From Solibacillus silvestris_B (GTDB taxonomy: Bacteria; Bacillota; Bacilli; Bacillales_A; Planococcaceae): a stretch of 64,000 nucleotides of DNA. Made by a program: the position numbers and the translations under genes. Where the stretch lies: the NCBI RefSeq assembly GCF_051967575.1, contig NZ_JBQCJW010000016.1, positions 5,583-69,582 of the forward strand, read 5' to 3'. This document shows, in pieces, positions 49,687-58,588 of the stretch. Position 1 is the stretch's first letter, and each line of letters begins with the position of its first letter. Below the pieces are notes generated by a model. That model did not search any database. It was given only the letters and a program-made list of their open reading frames with translations, and had not been told where the DNA came from.

Positions 49687-51432
49687 TTGGATAGTATTAA
49701 ACGCTATATGCGGTTCGTAAAGCCGTATAAAATGCTGCTTTTTTTAACAATCGTCATCGGAATACTTAAATTTGCGATACCGCTTTTTTTACCGTGGCTG
49801 TTGCAAATTATTATAGATGATATATTACTGAATGAAGGTTTGTCTACGGATGAAAAGATGAAGCAATTATTCACTTGGATCGGTATTTCGCTCGTGCTGT
49901 TTTTCATCATCCGGCCACCTATCGAATATTACCGCCAATACTTTGCGCAAAATTTAAGCAACAATATTTTATTCGATATCCGGAAAGAATTGTACGCGCA
50001 TTTACAGAAACTAAGTTTAAAGTATTATGCAAATACCCGCGCTGGAGAGGTTATTTCGCGTGTCATTAACGATGTCGAGCAAACGAAAAACTTTGTAATG
50101 ACGGGATTAATGAACTTATGGCTGGATTTGGCGACAATTTTAATCGTCATTGCGGTCATGTTCGCAATGGATGTAAAACTGACGCTCGTCTCGCTGATTG
50201 CGCTTCCGTTTTATGCATTTAGCGTGAAGTATTTCTTTGGGAAACTGCGAAGCTTGACGAAGGAGCGGTCACAGGCATTAGCCGGTGTCCAAAGCTATTT
50301 GCATGAGCGTGTGGCAGGGATGAGCATTATTAAAAGCTTCACATTGGAAAAGCATGAGCAAAAAATATTTGACGAAACGAATGGCGAGTTTTTAAATAAA
50401 GCGCTTGCGCATTCACGCTGGAACGCCAAATCTTTTGCCGTAGTCAATACGATAACGGATATGGCGCCATTAATCGTCATCGGCTATGCGGGTTACCAAT
50501 ATTTGCAAGACGCGCTTTCCATCGGTGTAATGGTCGCGTTTTATGCCTATATTGAGCGCTTATATGGACCATTGCGTCGATTAGTAAGCTCGTCGACAAC
50601 ATTGACACAATCAATCGCCTCAATGGATCGCATGTTTGAGCTGATGGATGAAAAATATGATGTGCAAAATAAGAAAAATGCGGAAATGCTGCCGCCAGCA
50701 AAAGGAAAGCTCCAATTTGAAAACGTTACATTCCAATATGAGCAAGAAGGAAAAACGATTTTAAATCAGATCAATTTCACAATTGAGCCTGGACAAACTG
50801 TTGCCTTTGTTGGTATGAGTGGCGGAGGGAAATCTACAATCGTCAGTTTAATTCCGCGATTTTATGACGTTACAGAGGGTGCGGTAAAAATTGATGACCG
50901 AAATGTTAAGGATATCATGATTGAATCTTTGCGTTCTCAAATAGGGATAGTATTGCAAGATAATATTCTATTTAGTGATTCTGTAAAGCAAAATATTTTG
51001 ATGGGAAATCCGAACGCAACAGATGAAGAAATAATTGCCGCTGCCAAAGCTGCCAATGCCCACGACTTCATTATGAACTTGCCGGACGGCTACAATACAA
51101 AAGTAGGAGAGCGTGGCGTCAAGCTTTCCGGGGGACAAAAACAGCGTGTTGCAATCGCGCGCGTATTTTTGAAAAACCCGCCGATTTTAGTTTTGGATGA
51201 AGCCACTTCTGCGCTTGATCTTGAAAGTGAAGCACTCATTCAAGATTCACTTGACCGATTGGCGCATGACCGTACGACGATCATTATTGCACATCGACTG
51301 TCTACAATTACACATGCACATAAAATTTTCGTTATTGAACATGGGGAAGTTGTGGAATCAGGCACACATCAAATACTAATGGAGCAAGAGGGAGCATATT
51401 ATAATTTATTCCAAGTACAAAAATTAGATTAG
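49687..51432 (+). CDS. ygaD: ABC exporter half-transporter (YgaD)
   Basis: 581 aa: six-helix membrane domain (residues ~1-320) fused to a nucleotide-binding domain with Walker A GMSGGGKST, signature LSGGQKQRVAIARV, Walker B LVLDEATSALD and His in IIAHRLST. MsbA/BmrA-type multidrug or lipid exporter, working as dimer. TTG 49687 is used; it gives the length of B. subtilis YgaD (580 aa), while GTG 49675 abuts the ribosome binding site. Confidence 0.9.
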   Translation: MDSIKRYMRFVKPYKMLLFLTIVIGILKFAIPLFLPWLLQIIIDDILLNEGLSTDEKMKQLFTWIGISLVLFFIIRPPIEYYRQYFAQNLSNNILFDIRKELYAHLQKLSLKYYANTRAGEVISRVINDVEQTKNFVMTGLMNLWLDLATILIVIAVMFAMDVKLTLVSLIALPFYAFSVKYFFGKLRSLTKERSQALAGVQSYLHERVAGMSIIKSFTLEKHEQKIFDETNGEFLNKALAHSRWNAKSFAVVNTITDMAPLIVIGYAGYQYLQDALSIGVMVAFYAYIERLYGPLRRLVSSSTTLTQSIASMDRMFELMDEKYDVQNKKNAEMLPPAKGKLQFENVTFQYEQEGKTILNQINFTIEPGQTVAFVGMSGGGKSTIVSLIPRFYDVTEGAVKIDDRNVKDIMIESLRSQIGIVLQDNILFSDSVKQNILMGNPNATDEEIIAAAKAANAHDFIMNLPDGYNTKVGERGVKLSGGQKQRVAIARVFLKNPPILVLDEATSALDLESEALIQDSLDRLAHDRTTIIIAHRLSTITHAHKIFVIEHGEVVESGTHQILMEQEGAYYNLFQVQKLD

Positions 51433-51440
51433 ATGTTAGT

Positions 51441-51480
51441 GGCTATGCTGAAAAAAAGTAACTCAGCATAGCCTTTTTTT
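51441..51480 (+). terminator. Terminator after ygaD
   Basis: Perfect 11-bp stem GGCTATGCTGA/TCAGCATAGCC with T7. Confidence 0.92.
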
Positions 51481-51524
51481 GTACGCTTTTCTTTAATTAA
51501 AAAATACATTTTTTTACGATAATG

Positions 51525-51553
51525 TTGTAAATTGCTAGATGTTATAATATTAT
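51525..51553 (+). promoter_or_regulatory. Candidate SigA promoter of the second peptide transport operon
   Basis: TTGTAA, 17-bp spacer, TATTAT, 43 bp before the ATG. Confidence 0.45.
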
Positions 51554-51569
51554 ATTTTCAAATACTTTT

Positions 51570-51584
51570 AATCTTCAGAAAATT
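51570..51584. promoter_or_regulatory. CodY box before the second peptide transport operon
   Basis: AATCTTCAGAAAATT matches AATTTTCWGAAAATT at 14 of 15 positions and lies just downstream of the putative promoter, touching the ribosome binding site. Confidence 0.7.
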
Positions 51585-51595
51585 GAGGTGGTTGA

Positions 51596-52615
51596 ATGAG
51601 TCGAAAAGCTGTACTTGAAGTGAGAGAGTTAGAAACTACATTTTTTTCAGACAGTGGGAAAGTTGCAGCTGTCGATCGGATTAGCTTTTCAATTCAAGAA
51701 GGAGAAGTTCTCGCCATCGTAGGGGAGTCTGGGTGTGGTAAAAGTGTAACATCACTATCGATAATGGGCTTAGTACCGAGTCCCCCGGGAAAAATAACAA
51801 ATGGAGAGATATTGCTGAAAGGGCAAGACATATCAAAGCTCTCAGATAAGCAAATGCGCAAAATCCGCGGAAATGAAATTGCAATGATTTTCCAAGAGCC
51901 AATGACATCTCTTAATCCATTATTTACGATAGGGAATCAATTAATCGAAGCGATACGAATCCATCATCCGAAATGGTCAAAGAAGGAATCGGCCGCACGT
52001 GCAGTTGAAATGATGAAGCTGGTAGGTTTACCGAGAGCTGAACAATTGCTGAAAGATTATCCACATCAGCTTTCGGGTGGGATGCGGCAACGCGTAATGA
52101 TTGCGATGGCATTGGTATGCAATCCTAAAGTGCTCATTGCAGACGAACCAACAACTGCACTTGACGTAACAATTCAAGCGCAAATTTTAAAGCTGATGCG
52201 CGATTTGAATGAACGATTGAATACAGCCGTTCTGCTCATCACACATGATTTAGGTGTCGTTGCTGAAACGTGCGAGCGTGTCATTGTCATGTATGCTGGA
52301 CAAATCGTCGAAGAAGCACCTGTCGACGAAATTTTCAAAAACCCTCAGCATCCTTATACGAAAGGACTCATTCAGTCTGTACCCGATATGCGCTATAAAA
52401 AGGATACGCTCTATTCCATTCCAGGAAATGTACCAAAACCCGGCTCAATTTTAGAAGGGTGTCGTTTTGCGGCACGTTGTGAATATGCATTTGAACGTTG
52501 TTTAACGAGCAATCCTCCGCTTTACGAAACGTCAGGGGCGCATCGGGCAAGATGTTTCTTGCTGGATATAGAGGAAGGGGGGATTTCGCATGTCGAAAGT
52601 GCTGCTGAAAGTTGA
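51596..52615 (+). CDS. Peptide ABC transporter ATPase, DppD/OppD type
   Basis: 339 aa. Walker A GESGCGKS, Q-loop QEPMTSLNP, signature LSGGMRQRV, Walker B LIADEPTTALDVT and C-terminal CRFAARCEYAFERC motif. Paralogue of the ATPase at 12964-14001. First gene of the order D-F-A-B-C, overlapping the next by 26 bp. GAGGTGG precedes the ATG. Confidence 0.93.
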   Translation: MSRKAVLEVRELETTFFSDSGKVAAVDRISFSIQEGEVLAIVGESGCGKSVTSLSIMGLVPSPPGKITNGEILLKGQDISKLSDKQMRKIRGNEIAMIFQEPMTSLNPLFTIGNQLIEAIRIHHPKWSKKESAARAVEMMKLVGLPRAEQLLKDYPHQLSGGMRQRVMIAMALVCNPKVLIADEPTTALDVTIQAQILKLMRDLNERLNTAVLLITHDLGVVAETCERVIVMYAGQIVEEAPVDEIFKNPQHPYTKGLIQSVPDMRYKKDTLYSIPGNVPKPGSILEGCRFAARCEYAFERCLTSNPPLYETSGAHRARCFLLDIEEGGISHVESAAES

Positions 52616-53567
52616 GAATCTAAAAAAATACTTTCCGATTCGCCATGGGATGTTTGCCCGCCATATCGGGGATGTAAAGGCGGTGGATAATGTATCTTTT
52701 GAGCTGTTTGAAGGGGAAACACTTGGCATTGTCGGTGAATCAGGTTGTGGTAAATCGACAACAGGAAGGGCAATTATGCGCTTGCATGAACCGACAGATG
52801 GCAAAGTGACATTTGATGGTGTGGAGCTAATGCAATTGAATAGTGAGCAAATGCGGAAAGTCCGAAGAGAAATTCAAATGGTGTTTCAAGATCCGTACGC
52901 ATCGCTGAACCCGAGACATACAGTGGAAAAAATATTGGAAGAACCGTTAATCGTACACGGGATAGGCAATGCGAAGGAACGAAAAAAGAAAGTCCGCGAA
53001 TATTTGGAAATAGTCGGATTAAGCTCATATCATGCAAAGCGTTATCCCCATCAATTCAGCGGCGGGCAAAGGCAGCGTATCGGTATTGCAAGAGCCTTGA
53101 TGACAAACCCTAAGTTAATAATCGCAGATGAACCCGTATCTGCACTTGATGTGTCAATACAAGCGCAAGTTTTAAACTTAATGCAAAAATTGCAGGAAGA
53201 TTTAAAGCTCACGTATATATTCATTGCGCATGATTTAGGAGTTGTACGGCATATAAGCGACCGTGTAGGTGTGATGTACTTAGGGAGGCTTGTCGAACTT
53301 GCAGAGAGCGAATCATTATACTTGGAGCCATTGCATCCATATTCACAGGCGCTTTTATCGGCAGTGCCAATCCCGGATCCGCAGTTTGAAAGAGAGCAGC
53401 TATTGCTGAAGGGAGATATTCCGAGCCCTTCAAATCCTCCGGCAGGATGCACGTTCCACACCCGTTGCCCATATGCAATGGAGAAATGCAAGCAAATCGT
53501 GCCAATACTGCAGCAAGTGAAAACAGGTCATTCTGTAGCGTGTCATTTATATGATGCGCCGCAATGA
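52590..53567 (+). CDS. Peptide ABC transporter ATPase, DppF/OppF type
   Basis: 325 aa. Walker A GESGCGKST, FQDPYASLNPRHT Q-loop, signature FSGGQRQRIGIARAL, Walker B IADEPVSALDVSIQ, and CTFHTRCPYAMEKC at the C-terminal end. Translationally coupled to the preceding ATPase (start inside its last codons, after GGAAGGGGGGA). Confidence 0.93.
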   Translation: MSKVLLKVENLKKYFPIRHGMFARHIGDVKAVDNVSFELFEGETLGIVGESGCGKSTTGRAIMRLHEPTDGKVTFDGVELMQLNSEQMRKVRREIQMVFQDPYASLNPRHTVEKILEEPLIVHGIGNAKERKKKVREYLEIVGLSSYHAKRYPHQFSGGQRQRIGIARALMTNPKLIIADEPVSALDVSIQAQVLNLMQKLQEDLKLTYIFIAHDLGVVRHISDRVGVMYLGRLVELAESESLYLEPLHPYSQALLSAVPIPDPQFEREQLLLKGDIPSPSNPPAGCTFHTRCPYAMEKCKQIVPILQQVKTGHSVACHLYDAPQ

Positions 53568-53599
53568 TAATAGATTAAATAATCTAGGGGGTTTTTGTA

Positions 53600-55246
53600 T
53601 TGAAGAAAGGTAAAGTGTATTTATTAAGTCTCATTATGCTTTTGACGATGTCGCTGTTTTTGGCTGCATGCGGGGCTGACGATGAAGATGCGTCGACAGC
53701 AGATCCAGATACAGATTCAAGTTCGACAAATACAGATAGCGACACAACAGACAATTCAAGTTCTTCAACACCTCAAGTATTAGTATTTGGCCGCGGGGCG
53801 GATTCGGTTTCACTTGATCCAGGCATTGTAACTGACGGCGAATCATTTAAAGTCACACAAAACCTTTTCGAGACATTATTGAATTTCGGAGAGCAAGATA
53901 CAACGATTCATCCGGGCTTGGCGAAGGAATGGAAAGTTAGCGATGATGGCTTAACTTACACATTCCAGCTTCAGGAAGGCGTTAAATTCCATGATGGCAC
54001 AGATTTCAATGCAGAAGCTGTCATTAAAAACATCAATCGCTGGAAAGGCGGTAAAGAGGAAGACTTCTACTATTTCAACTCGATGTTTAAAGCGGAAGGC
54101 GAAGATATCATTAAAGATGTAACAGCTGAAGGGGACCATACTGTTATATTCACACTTACTCGCCCGCAAGCACCATTCCTTAAAAACTTGGCGATGAGCC
54201 CGTTCGGTATTGGTTCACCGACTGCATTTGAAGCAGCAGGCGATAAATTCGGCGACCAACCAGTTGGAACAGGTCCATTCAAATTTACAGATTGGAAGCG
54301 CAATGACTCAATTACAATAGAGAAATTTGCGGATTACTGGCAAGAAGGTTTACCGAAATTAGATAAAGTTATCTTCCGTTCAATTCCGGATAACTCTGCT
54401 CGTCTAAATGAATTAATGGCAGGCAATATCGATTTAGCTGATGGCGTTAACCCTTCAGACGGTAAAACAGTGGAAGGTGATTCTACTTTACAACTGATTG
54501 AACGTCCATCAATGAATATTGGCTATTTAGGTTTAACGAATACACGCGCACCGTTTGATAACAAACTGGTACGTCAAGCGGTGAACTATGCAATCGATAA
54601 ACAGGCGATTGTTGATGCGTTCTTTGAAGGACGTGCAGAAGTGGCGGCAAACCCGATGCCATCATCAATTAGCGGTTACAATGATGCAATTTCTCCATAC
54701 CCTTATGATCCGGAAAAAGCGAAATCTTTATTAGCTGAAGCTGGTTATGACGGAAAAGAAATTGAGTTATGGGCAATGCCAGTACCTCGTCCATATATGC
54801 CGGACGGAGCAAAAGTGGCGGAAGTTATTCAGAAAAACTTAGAAGATGTTGGTATCCCATCGAAAATCGTAACATTTGAGTGGGCAACATATTTAGAGAA
54901 AGCGAAAAACGGTGAAGCGGATGCGTTTATGCTTGGCTGGACCGGAGACAACGGAGATGCGGATAACTTCATTTACACATTGTTGGATAAAGACAATATC
55001 GGTTCAAACAACTATGCGTTCTACTCCAATGAGGAAGTGCATGGGTTATTAATCAAGGCACAATCAGAAACGGATGAAAACGTGCGTAATGATCTATACA
55101 AAAAAGCGCAGGAAATCATTCATGAAGATGCGCCGTGGGTACCACTTGCCCACTCGACACCATTGTTAGCAGCAAAAGCAGGGGTGAAAGACTTCAAGCC
55201 GCATCCAACAGGTTCTGATAAATTGGATAAAGTGTCAATTGAATAG
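53600..55246 (+). CDS. Peptide-binding lipoprotein (SBP_bac_5)
   Basis: 548 aa. Lipoprotein signal with LAAC (about residue 24), a Ser/Thr/Asp-rich linker of some 30 residues, then the solute-binding domain: SLDPGIVTDG, VKFHDGTDFNAEAV and QPVGTGPFKF. TTG start after AGGGGGTTTTTG. It sits between ATPase and permease genes in one operon and is followed by a hairpin that may lower permease expression relative to it. Diverged from the protein at 9036-10679, so the two importers may prefer different peptides. Confidence 0.92.
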   Translation: MKKGKVYLLSLIMLLTMSLFLAACGADDEDASTADPDTDSSSTNTDSDTTDNSSSSTPQVLVFGRGADSVSLDPGIVTDGESFKVTQNLFETLLNFGEQDTTIHPGLAKEWKVSDDGLTYTFQLQEGVKFHDGTDFNAEAVIKNINRWKGGKEEDFYYFNSMFKAEGEDIIKDVTAEGDHTVIFTLTRPQAPFLKNLAMSPFGIGSPTAFEAAGDKFGDQPVGTGPFKFTDWKRNDSITIEKFADYWQEGLPKLDKVIFRSIPDNSARLNELMAGNIDLADGVNPSDGKTVEGDSTLQLIERPSMNIGYLGLTNTRAPFDNKLVRQAVNYAIDKQAIVDAFFEGRAEVAANPMPSSISGYNDAISPYPYDPEKAKSLLAEAGYDGKEIELWAMPVPRPYMPDGAKVAEVIQKNLEDVGIPSKIVTFEWATYLEKAKNGEADAFMLGWTGDNGDADNFIYTLLDKDNIGSNNYAFYSNEEVHGLLIKAQSETDENVRNDLYKKAQEIIHEDAPWVPLAHSTPLLAAKAGVKDFKPHPTGSDKLDKVSIE

Positions 55247-55260
55247 AAAAGATTTTTAAC

Positions 55261-55291
55261 AAAAGGGGAGGGAATATTCCTCTCCTTTTTT
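55261..55291 (+). terminator. Intra-operon terminator/attenuator
   Basis: Stem AAAGGGGAGG/CCTCTCCTTT (one G-T pair) with T6, between the binding-protein gene and the permease genes. Confidence 0.7.
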
Positions 55292-55331
55292 CAACGAGCA
55301 GAAACTTACATTCATAAAAGGGGTGAAGAGC

Positions 55332-56336
55332 ATGCTTCACTACATCGGCAAACGTCTACTACATTTAATACCCGTGTTGCTCGGAATGACTTTTTTAGTA
55401 TTCCTCATTATTCGTGCCATTCCGGGGGATCCGGCCCAAGTTATTTTAGGACAGCAAGCTACTGCGGATGCAATTGCAGCGCTTCGCCAAAAGCTAGGCC
55501 TCGATAATCCGTGGTATATTCAGTATTTTGATTATCTTAAAGGAATTTTTACAGGCGATTTAGGCGAGTCGTTGAGAACGAGGCAGCCAATTTCCGCTGA
55601 AATGTGGCCATATTTGGCTGCCACATTTGAACTGGCATTTTTCGCGATGATTTTAGCGATTATCATCGGTGTAAATGCAGGGATTATTTCGGCATGGTTC
55701 CAAAATTCATGGTTCGACTATTTAGCAATGGTTATTGCGCTAGTTGGGGTTTCAATGCCGATTTTCTGGCTTGGTCTAATGGAGCAATGGGCTTTCAGTA
55801 TTCAACTGGGCTGGCTGCCAACATCAGGTCGCCAGGAAGTACGGGATCCTGTAATAGCGACCACACATTTTTATTTGATCGATACATTGTTGCAAGGGCG
55901 CTTTGATCAATTTGTTGTTGTATTAAAGCATTTATTCTTGCCGGGCATTGCGCTTGCGACGATCCCTACAGCAATTATTGCACGAATGACAAGAGCGTCC
56001 ATGCTCGAAGTGATGCGCTCGGATTTTGTTCGCACAGCACGGGCAAAAGGGCAGAAGATGTTCATCGTTGTTTATAAGCACGCATTGAAAAATGCATTGA
56101 TTCCAGTATTAACGGTAGTAGGTTTACAAACGGGAATACTTTTAGGCGGCGCCATTTTAACTGAAACAATCTTTAGCTGGCCGGGTATTGGTCGCTATAT
56201 ATATGAAGCGATAGGATTCCGTGATTATCCTGTCATTCAGTCAGGCATTTTAATTGTGGCCTTTTTATTCGTCATGATTAATTTGATTGTCGACATTTTA
56301 TATACAGTGATCGATTCACGCATTAAATACAACTAG
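55332..56336 (+). CDS. Peptide ABC transporter permease, DppB/AppB type
   Basis: 334 aa, six membrane segments. N-terminal LLHLIPVLLGMTFLVFLI, PGDPAQVILGQQA loop, WLGLMEQWAFSIQLGWLPTSG and the EAA region DFVRTARAKGQKMFIVVYKHALKN-like. The insert DPVIATTHFYLIDTL is typical of AppB/GsiC-type permeases. ATG 55332 follows AAAAGGGGTGA. Confidence 0.92.
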   Translation: MLHYIGKRLLHLIPVLLGMTFLVFLIIRAIPGDPAQVILGQQATADAIAALRQKLGLDNPWYIQYFDYLKGIFTGDLGESLRTRQPISAEMWPYLAATFELAFFAMILAIIIGVNAGIISAWFQNSWFDYLAMVIALVGVSMPIFWLGLMEQWAFSIQLGWLPTSGRQEVRDPVIATTHFYLIDTLLQGRFDQFVVVLKHLFLPGIALATIPTAIIARMTRASMLEVMRSDFVRTARAKGQKMFIVVYKHALKNALIPVLTVVGLQTGILLGGAILTETIFSWPGIGRYIYEAIGFRDYPVIQSGILIVAFLFVMINLIVDILYTVIDSRIKYN

Positions 56337-56352
56337 GGGGGAGGCGCATAGC

Positions 56353-57246
56353 ATGACTGAAATTATAAGAAATCAAGTCCAACTAATTGAAAAGGAAGAA
56401 AACGTAAAAGGGCCATGGCAAGAAGCGTGGACAAGCTTCAAAAAAAGCAAATCGGCTTTAGTGGGAAGTGCGATCGTTATATTTTTTGTTCTTCTCGCGG
56501 TTTTTGGCCCCATTTTTGCTCCACAAGGGATTAACGAGCAAAATTTAACTTTGCGTTTGCAGCCTCCATCCGCTGAGTTTTGGTTCGGGACAGATGATTT
56601 AGGACGTGATATTTTTTCCCGAATTTTACATGGTGCCCAGATTTCATTGACAGTCGGTTTATCGGCAGTAGTAATCTCGGCGATTGCCGGAAGCTTTTTA
56701 GGGATTATTGCTGGCTATTACGGTCGTTGGGTCGATACGATTATTTCAAGGATTTTTGATATTATGCTTGCATTCCCGAGTATTTTGCTGGCGATTGCGA
56801 TTGTGTCTATTTTAGGACCGTCATTGCGCAATGCTTTAATCGCCATAGCGGTTATTAATATTCCAAACTTTGGGCGACTTATTCGTTCACGGGTGCTCAG
56901 TATAAAGGAAGAGGAATATATCCACGCCGCAAAAGCGATCGGAATGAAAAACTCCCGGATATTGTGGAAGCATATTTTGCCGAATTCGATGACACCTGTA
57001 ATTGTCCAAGGAACATTGGCGATAGCGACGGCGATTATTGAAGCGGCCGCACTTGGATTCTTAGGGCTTGGTGCAGAGGCGCCACAGCCGGAGTGGGGAA
57101 AAATGCTAGCGGATGCGCGGATGTTTTTATTAAATGCTCCATGGGCTATGATTTTCCCGGGGCTTGCGATTATGTTGACGGTAATAGGCTTCAACTTAAT
57201 GGGGGATGGCTTACGCGATGCTCTCGATCCGAAAATGAAAAGCTGA
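56353..57246 (+). CDS. Peptide ABC transporter permease, DppC type
   Basis: 297 aa, N-terminal cytoplasmic stretch then six membrane segments; FWFGTDDLGRDIFSR signature and IHAAKAIGMKNSRILWKHILPN EAA region spread over ~195-218. Last gene of the operon; GGGGGGAGGCG upstream. The stop codon is the first base pairs of the terminator stem. Confidence 0.92.
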   Translation: MTEIIRNQVQLIEKEENVKGPWQEAWTSFKKSKSALVGSAIVIFFVLLAVFGPIFAPQGINEQNLTLRLQPPSAEFWFGTDDLGRDIFSRILHGAQISLTVGLSAVVISAIAGSFLGIIAGYYGRWVDTIISRIFDIMLAFPSILLAIAIVSILGPSLRNALIAIAVINIPNFGRLIRSRVLSIKEEEYIHAAKAIGMKNSRILWKHILPNSMTPVIVQGTLAIATAIIEAAALGFLGLGAEAPQPEWGKMLADARMFLLNAPWAMIFPGLAIMLTVIGFNLMGDGLRDALDPKMKS

Positions 57247-57291
57247 AAAACGAGAAGGTGTGCCATTTTTTGCGCAGCCTTCTCGTTTTTT
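57246..57291 (+). terminator. Terminator of the second peptide transport operon
   Basis: 13-bp perfect stem AAAAACGAGAAGG/CCTTCTCGTTTTT plus T. Confidence 0.92.
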
Positions 57292-57425
57292 GATGCATAA
57301 GAAGCGTAAAGCTTTACGGGAAATCCCAATTGGGGCGATACGAGGTTAGAGAAAAAGCGGACATTTCGCAAAGAGAGCAATACTTCTTATTGAAAAATAG
57401 CTTTTTTGTCCTGGAACCTAATTCT

Positions 57426-58520
57426 TTAATAAAAATCCGATTCTAAATCAAGATTCTTTTCTTCGCTATGATAGCTGCGGTAAGAGACGATTAATGTATC
57501 AAGATGCTCCAAATTCTCTTCATAATCTAAAATCCGCGATAAAATATACAGTAAATGATAGCTAGAGAACTGTTCATCCTCCGAAGCTTCTTCTTGGGCG
57601 AGCGCAATTTGTTTGATGAATTGCTCCATCAGCTCGCTGCCTTGCAAATATTCCTCATGGCGCGTCCACTTTGAATGTTCCGGCCTTAGCTTTCCGGTAT
57701 ATTTCAGTAATAGTTGTTCGTGATATGTCAGCAAAAAATCTAAGCGCTCTTGAATTATTATTTGAAACTGACTCGGCAGTTTACCGAGCTCATTTTCATG
57801 CTTATGCAAACGTATGAGCAACTCATAGCTTTTTTTCGAAGTTAGCAGCATTTGGCGATAGACAACGATTTTCCGTGCTTTTACATACTTTTGATTTTTG
57901 AAATAACCGCGTTCCTCTTTAAAAAAATCATACATTGTATCTAGCTCATTTAAACGGGACTTTAATTTCGTTATTGCCATCTTTGTAGACGTATGCTCAC
58001 TTGCCTGCCGAACAGCCAAACGAGTCCAGCGAATAATATCGTCTTGGACAGAGTTGATCTTTTTAAACAGCTTTACCTCATATTTAGGCGGCAAAAATAC
58101 TAAATTCACTACAAATGCGGCAAAAACGCCTAGCATAACTGTTCCAAATCGAATTAAGCCGAACATTATAAAATCATCGCCCGGCACTTCCATGATCGCG
58201 ATTACTGTGACAAGTGCAAGGGAAATCGACTTTTCAAGCTTTAATTTCATCATAATACCGAGCACGATAATCGCAGCAATACCGACCGCAACAATATGGT
58301 GCCCGAATATTAAACCGAATAATACAGCGACGGTAGCACCGATTAAATTTCCTTGTATTTGCTCCAAAATAGTAAGATAAGAGCGGTAAATAGATGGCTG
58401 GATCGCAAATACAGCGGCAATCGCGGCAAATACAGGCGAAGGGACATTCAATAATTCGGCCAAAAATAAAGCAAAGACAATTGCGACACCTGTTTTTAAT
58501 ACACGTGCACCTAGTTTCAA
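57426..58520 (-). CDS. ygaE: Aromatic acid exporter-family (FUSC) membrane protein YgaE
   Basis: 364 aa: six membrane segments in the first ~145 residues (VAIVFALFLAELL; IAAVFAIQPSIYRSYLT motif; AIIVLGIMMKL; VNLVFLPPKYE at the end) and a long cytoplasmic helical C-terminus. The family is thought to export aromatic acids; direct evidence for YgaE is lacking. TTG 58520 is chosen because the GTG at 58526 is only two bases from AGGAGG. Same place as in B. subtilis, next to gsaB. Confidence 0.85.
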   Translation of the reverse strand: MKLGARVLKTGVAIVFALFLAELLNVPSPVFAAIAAVFAIQPSIYRSYLTILEQIQGNLIGATVAVLFGLIFGHHIVAVGIAAIIVLGIMMKLKLEKSISLALVTVIAIMEVPGDDFIMFGLIRFGTVMLGVFAAFVVNLVFLPPKYEVKLFKKINSVQDDIIRWTRLAVRQASEHTSTKMAITKLKSRLNELDTMYDFFKEERGYFKNQKYVKARKIVVYRQMLLTSKKSYELLIRLHKHENELGKLPSQFQIIIQERLDFLLTYHEQLLLKYTGKLRPEHSKWTRHEEYLQGSELMEQFIKQIALAQEEASEDEQFSSYHLLYILSRILDYEENLEHLDTLIVSYRSYHSEEKNLDLESDFY

Positions 58521-58556
58521 TTTCACTACCTCCTTTCTAGGGGGAGCAATATAGAG

Positions 58557-58582
58557 AAGCCACTATAATTGTATAGTGGCTT
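58557..58582 (-). terminator. Candidate terminator of gsaB
   Basis: Perfect 11-bp stem AAGCCACTATA/TATAGTGGCTT, 4-nt loop; tail on the minus strand CTCTATATT is weak. Confidence 0.55.
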
Positions 58583-58588
58583 TCATTA

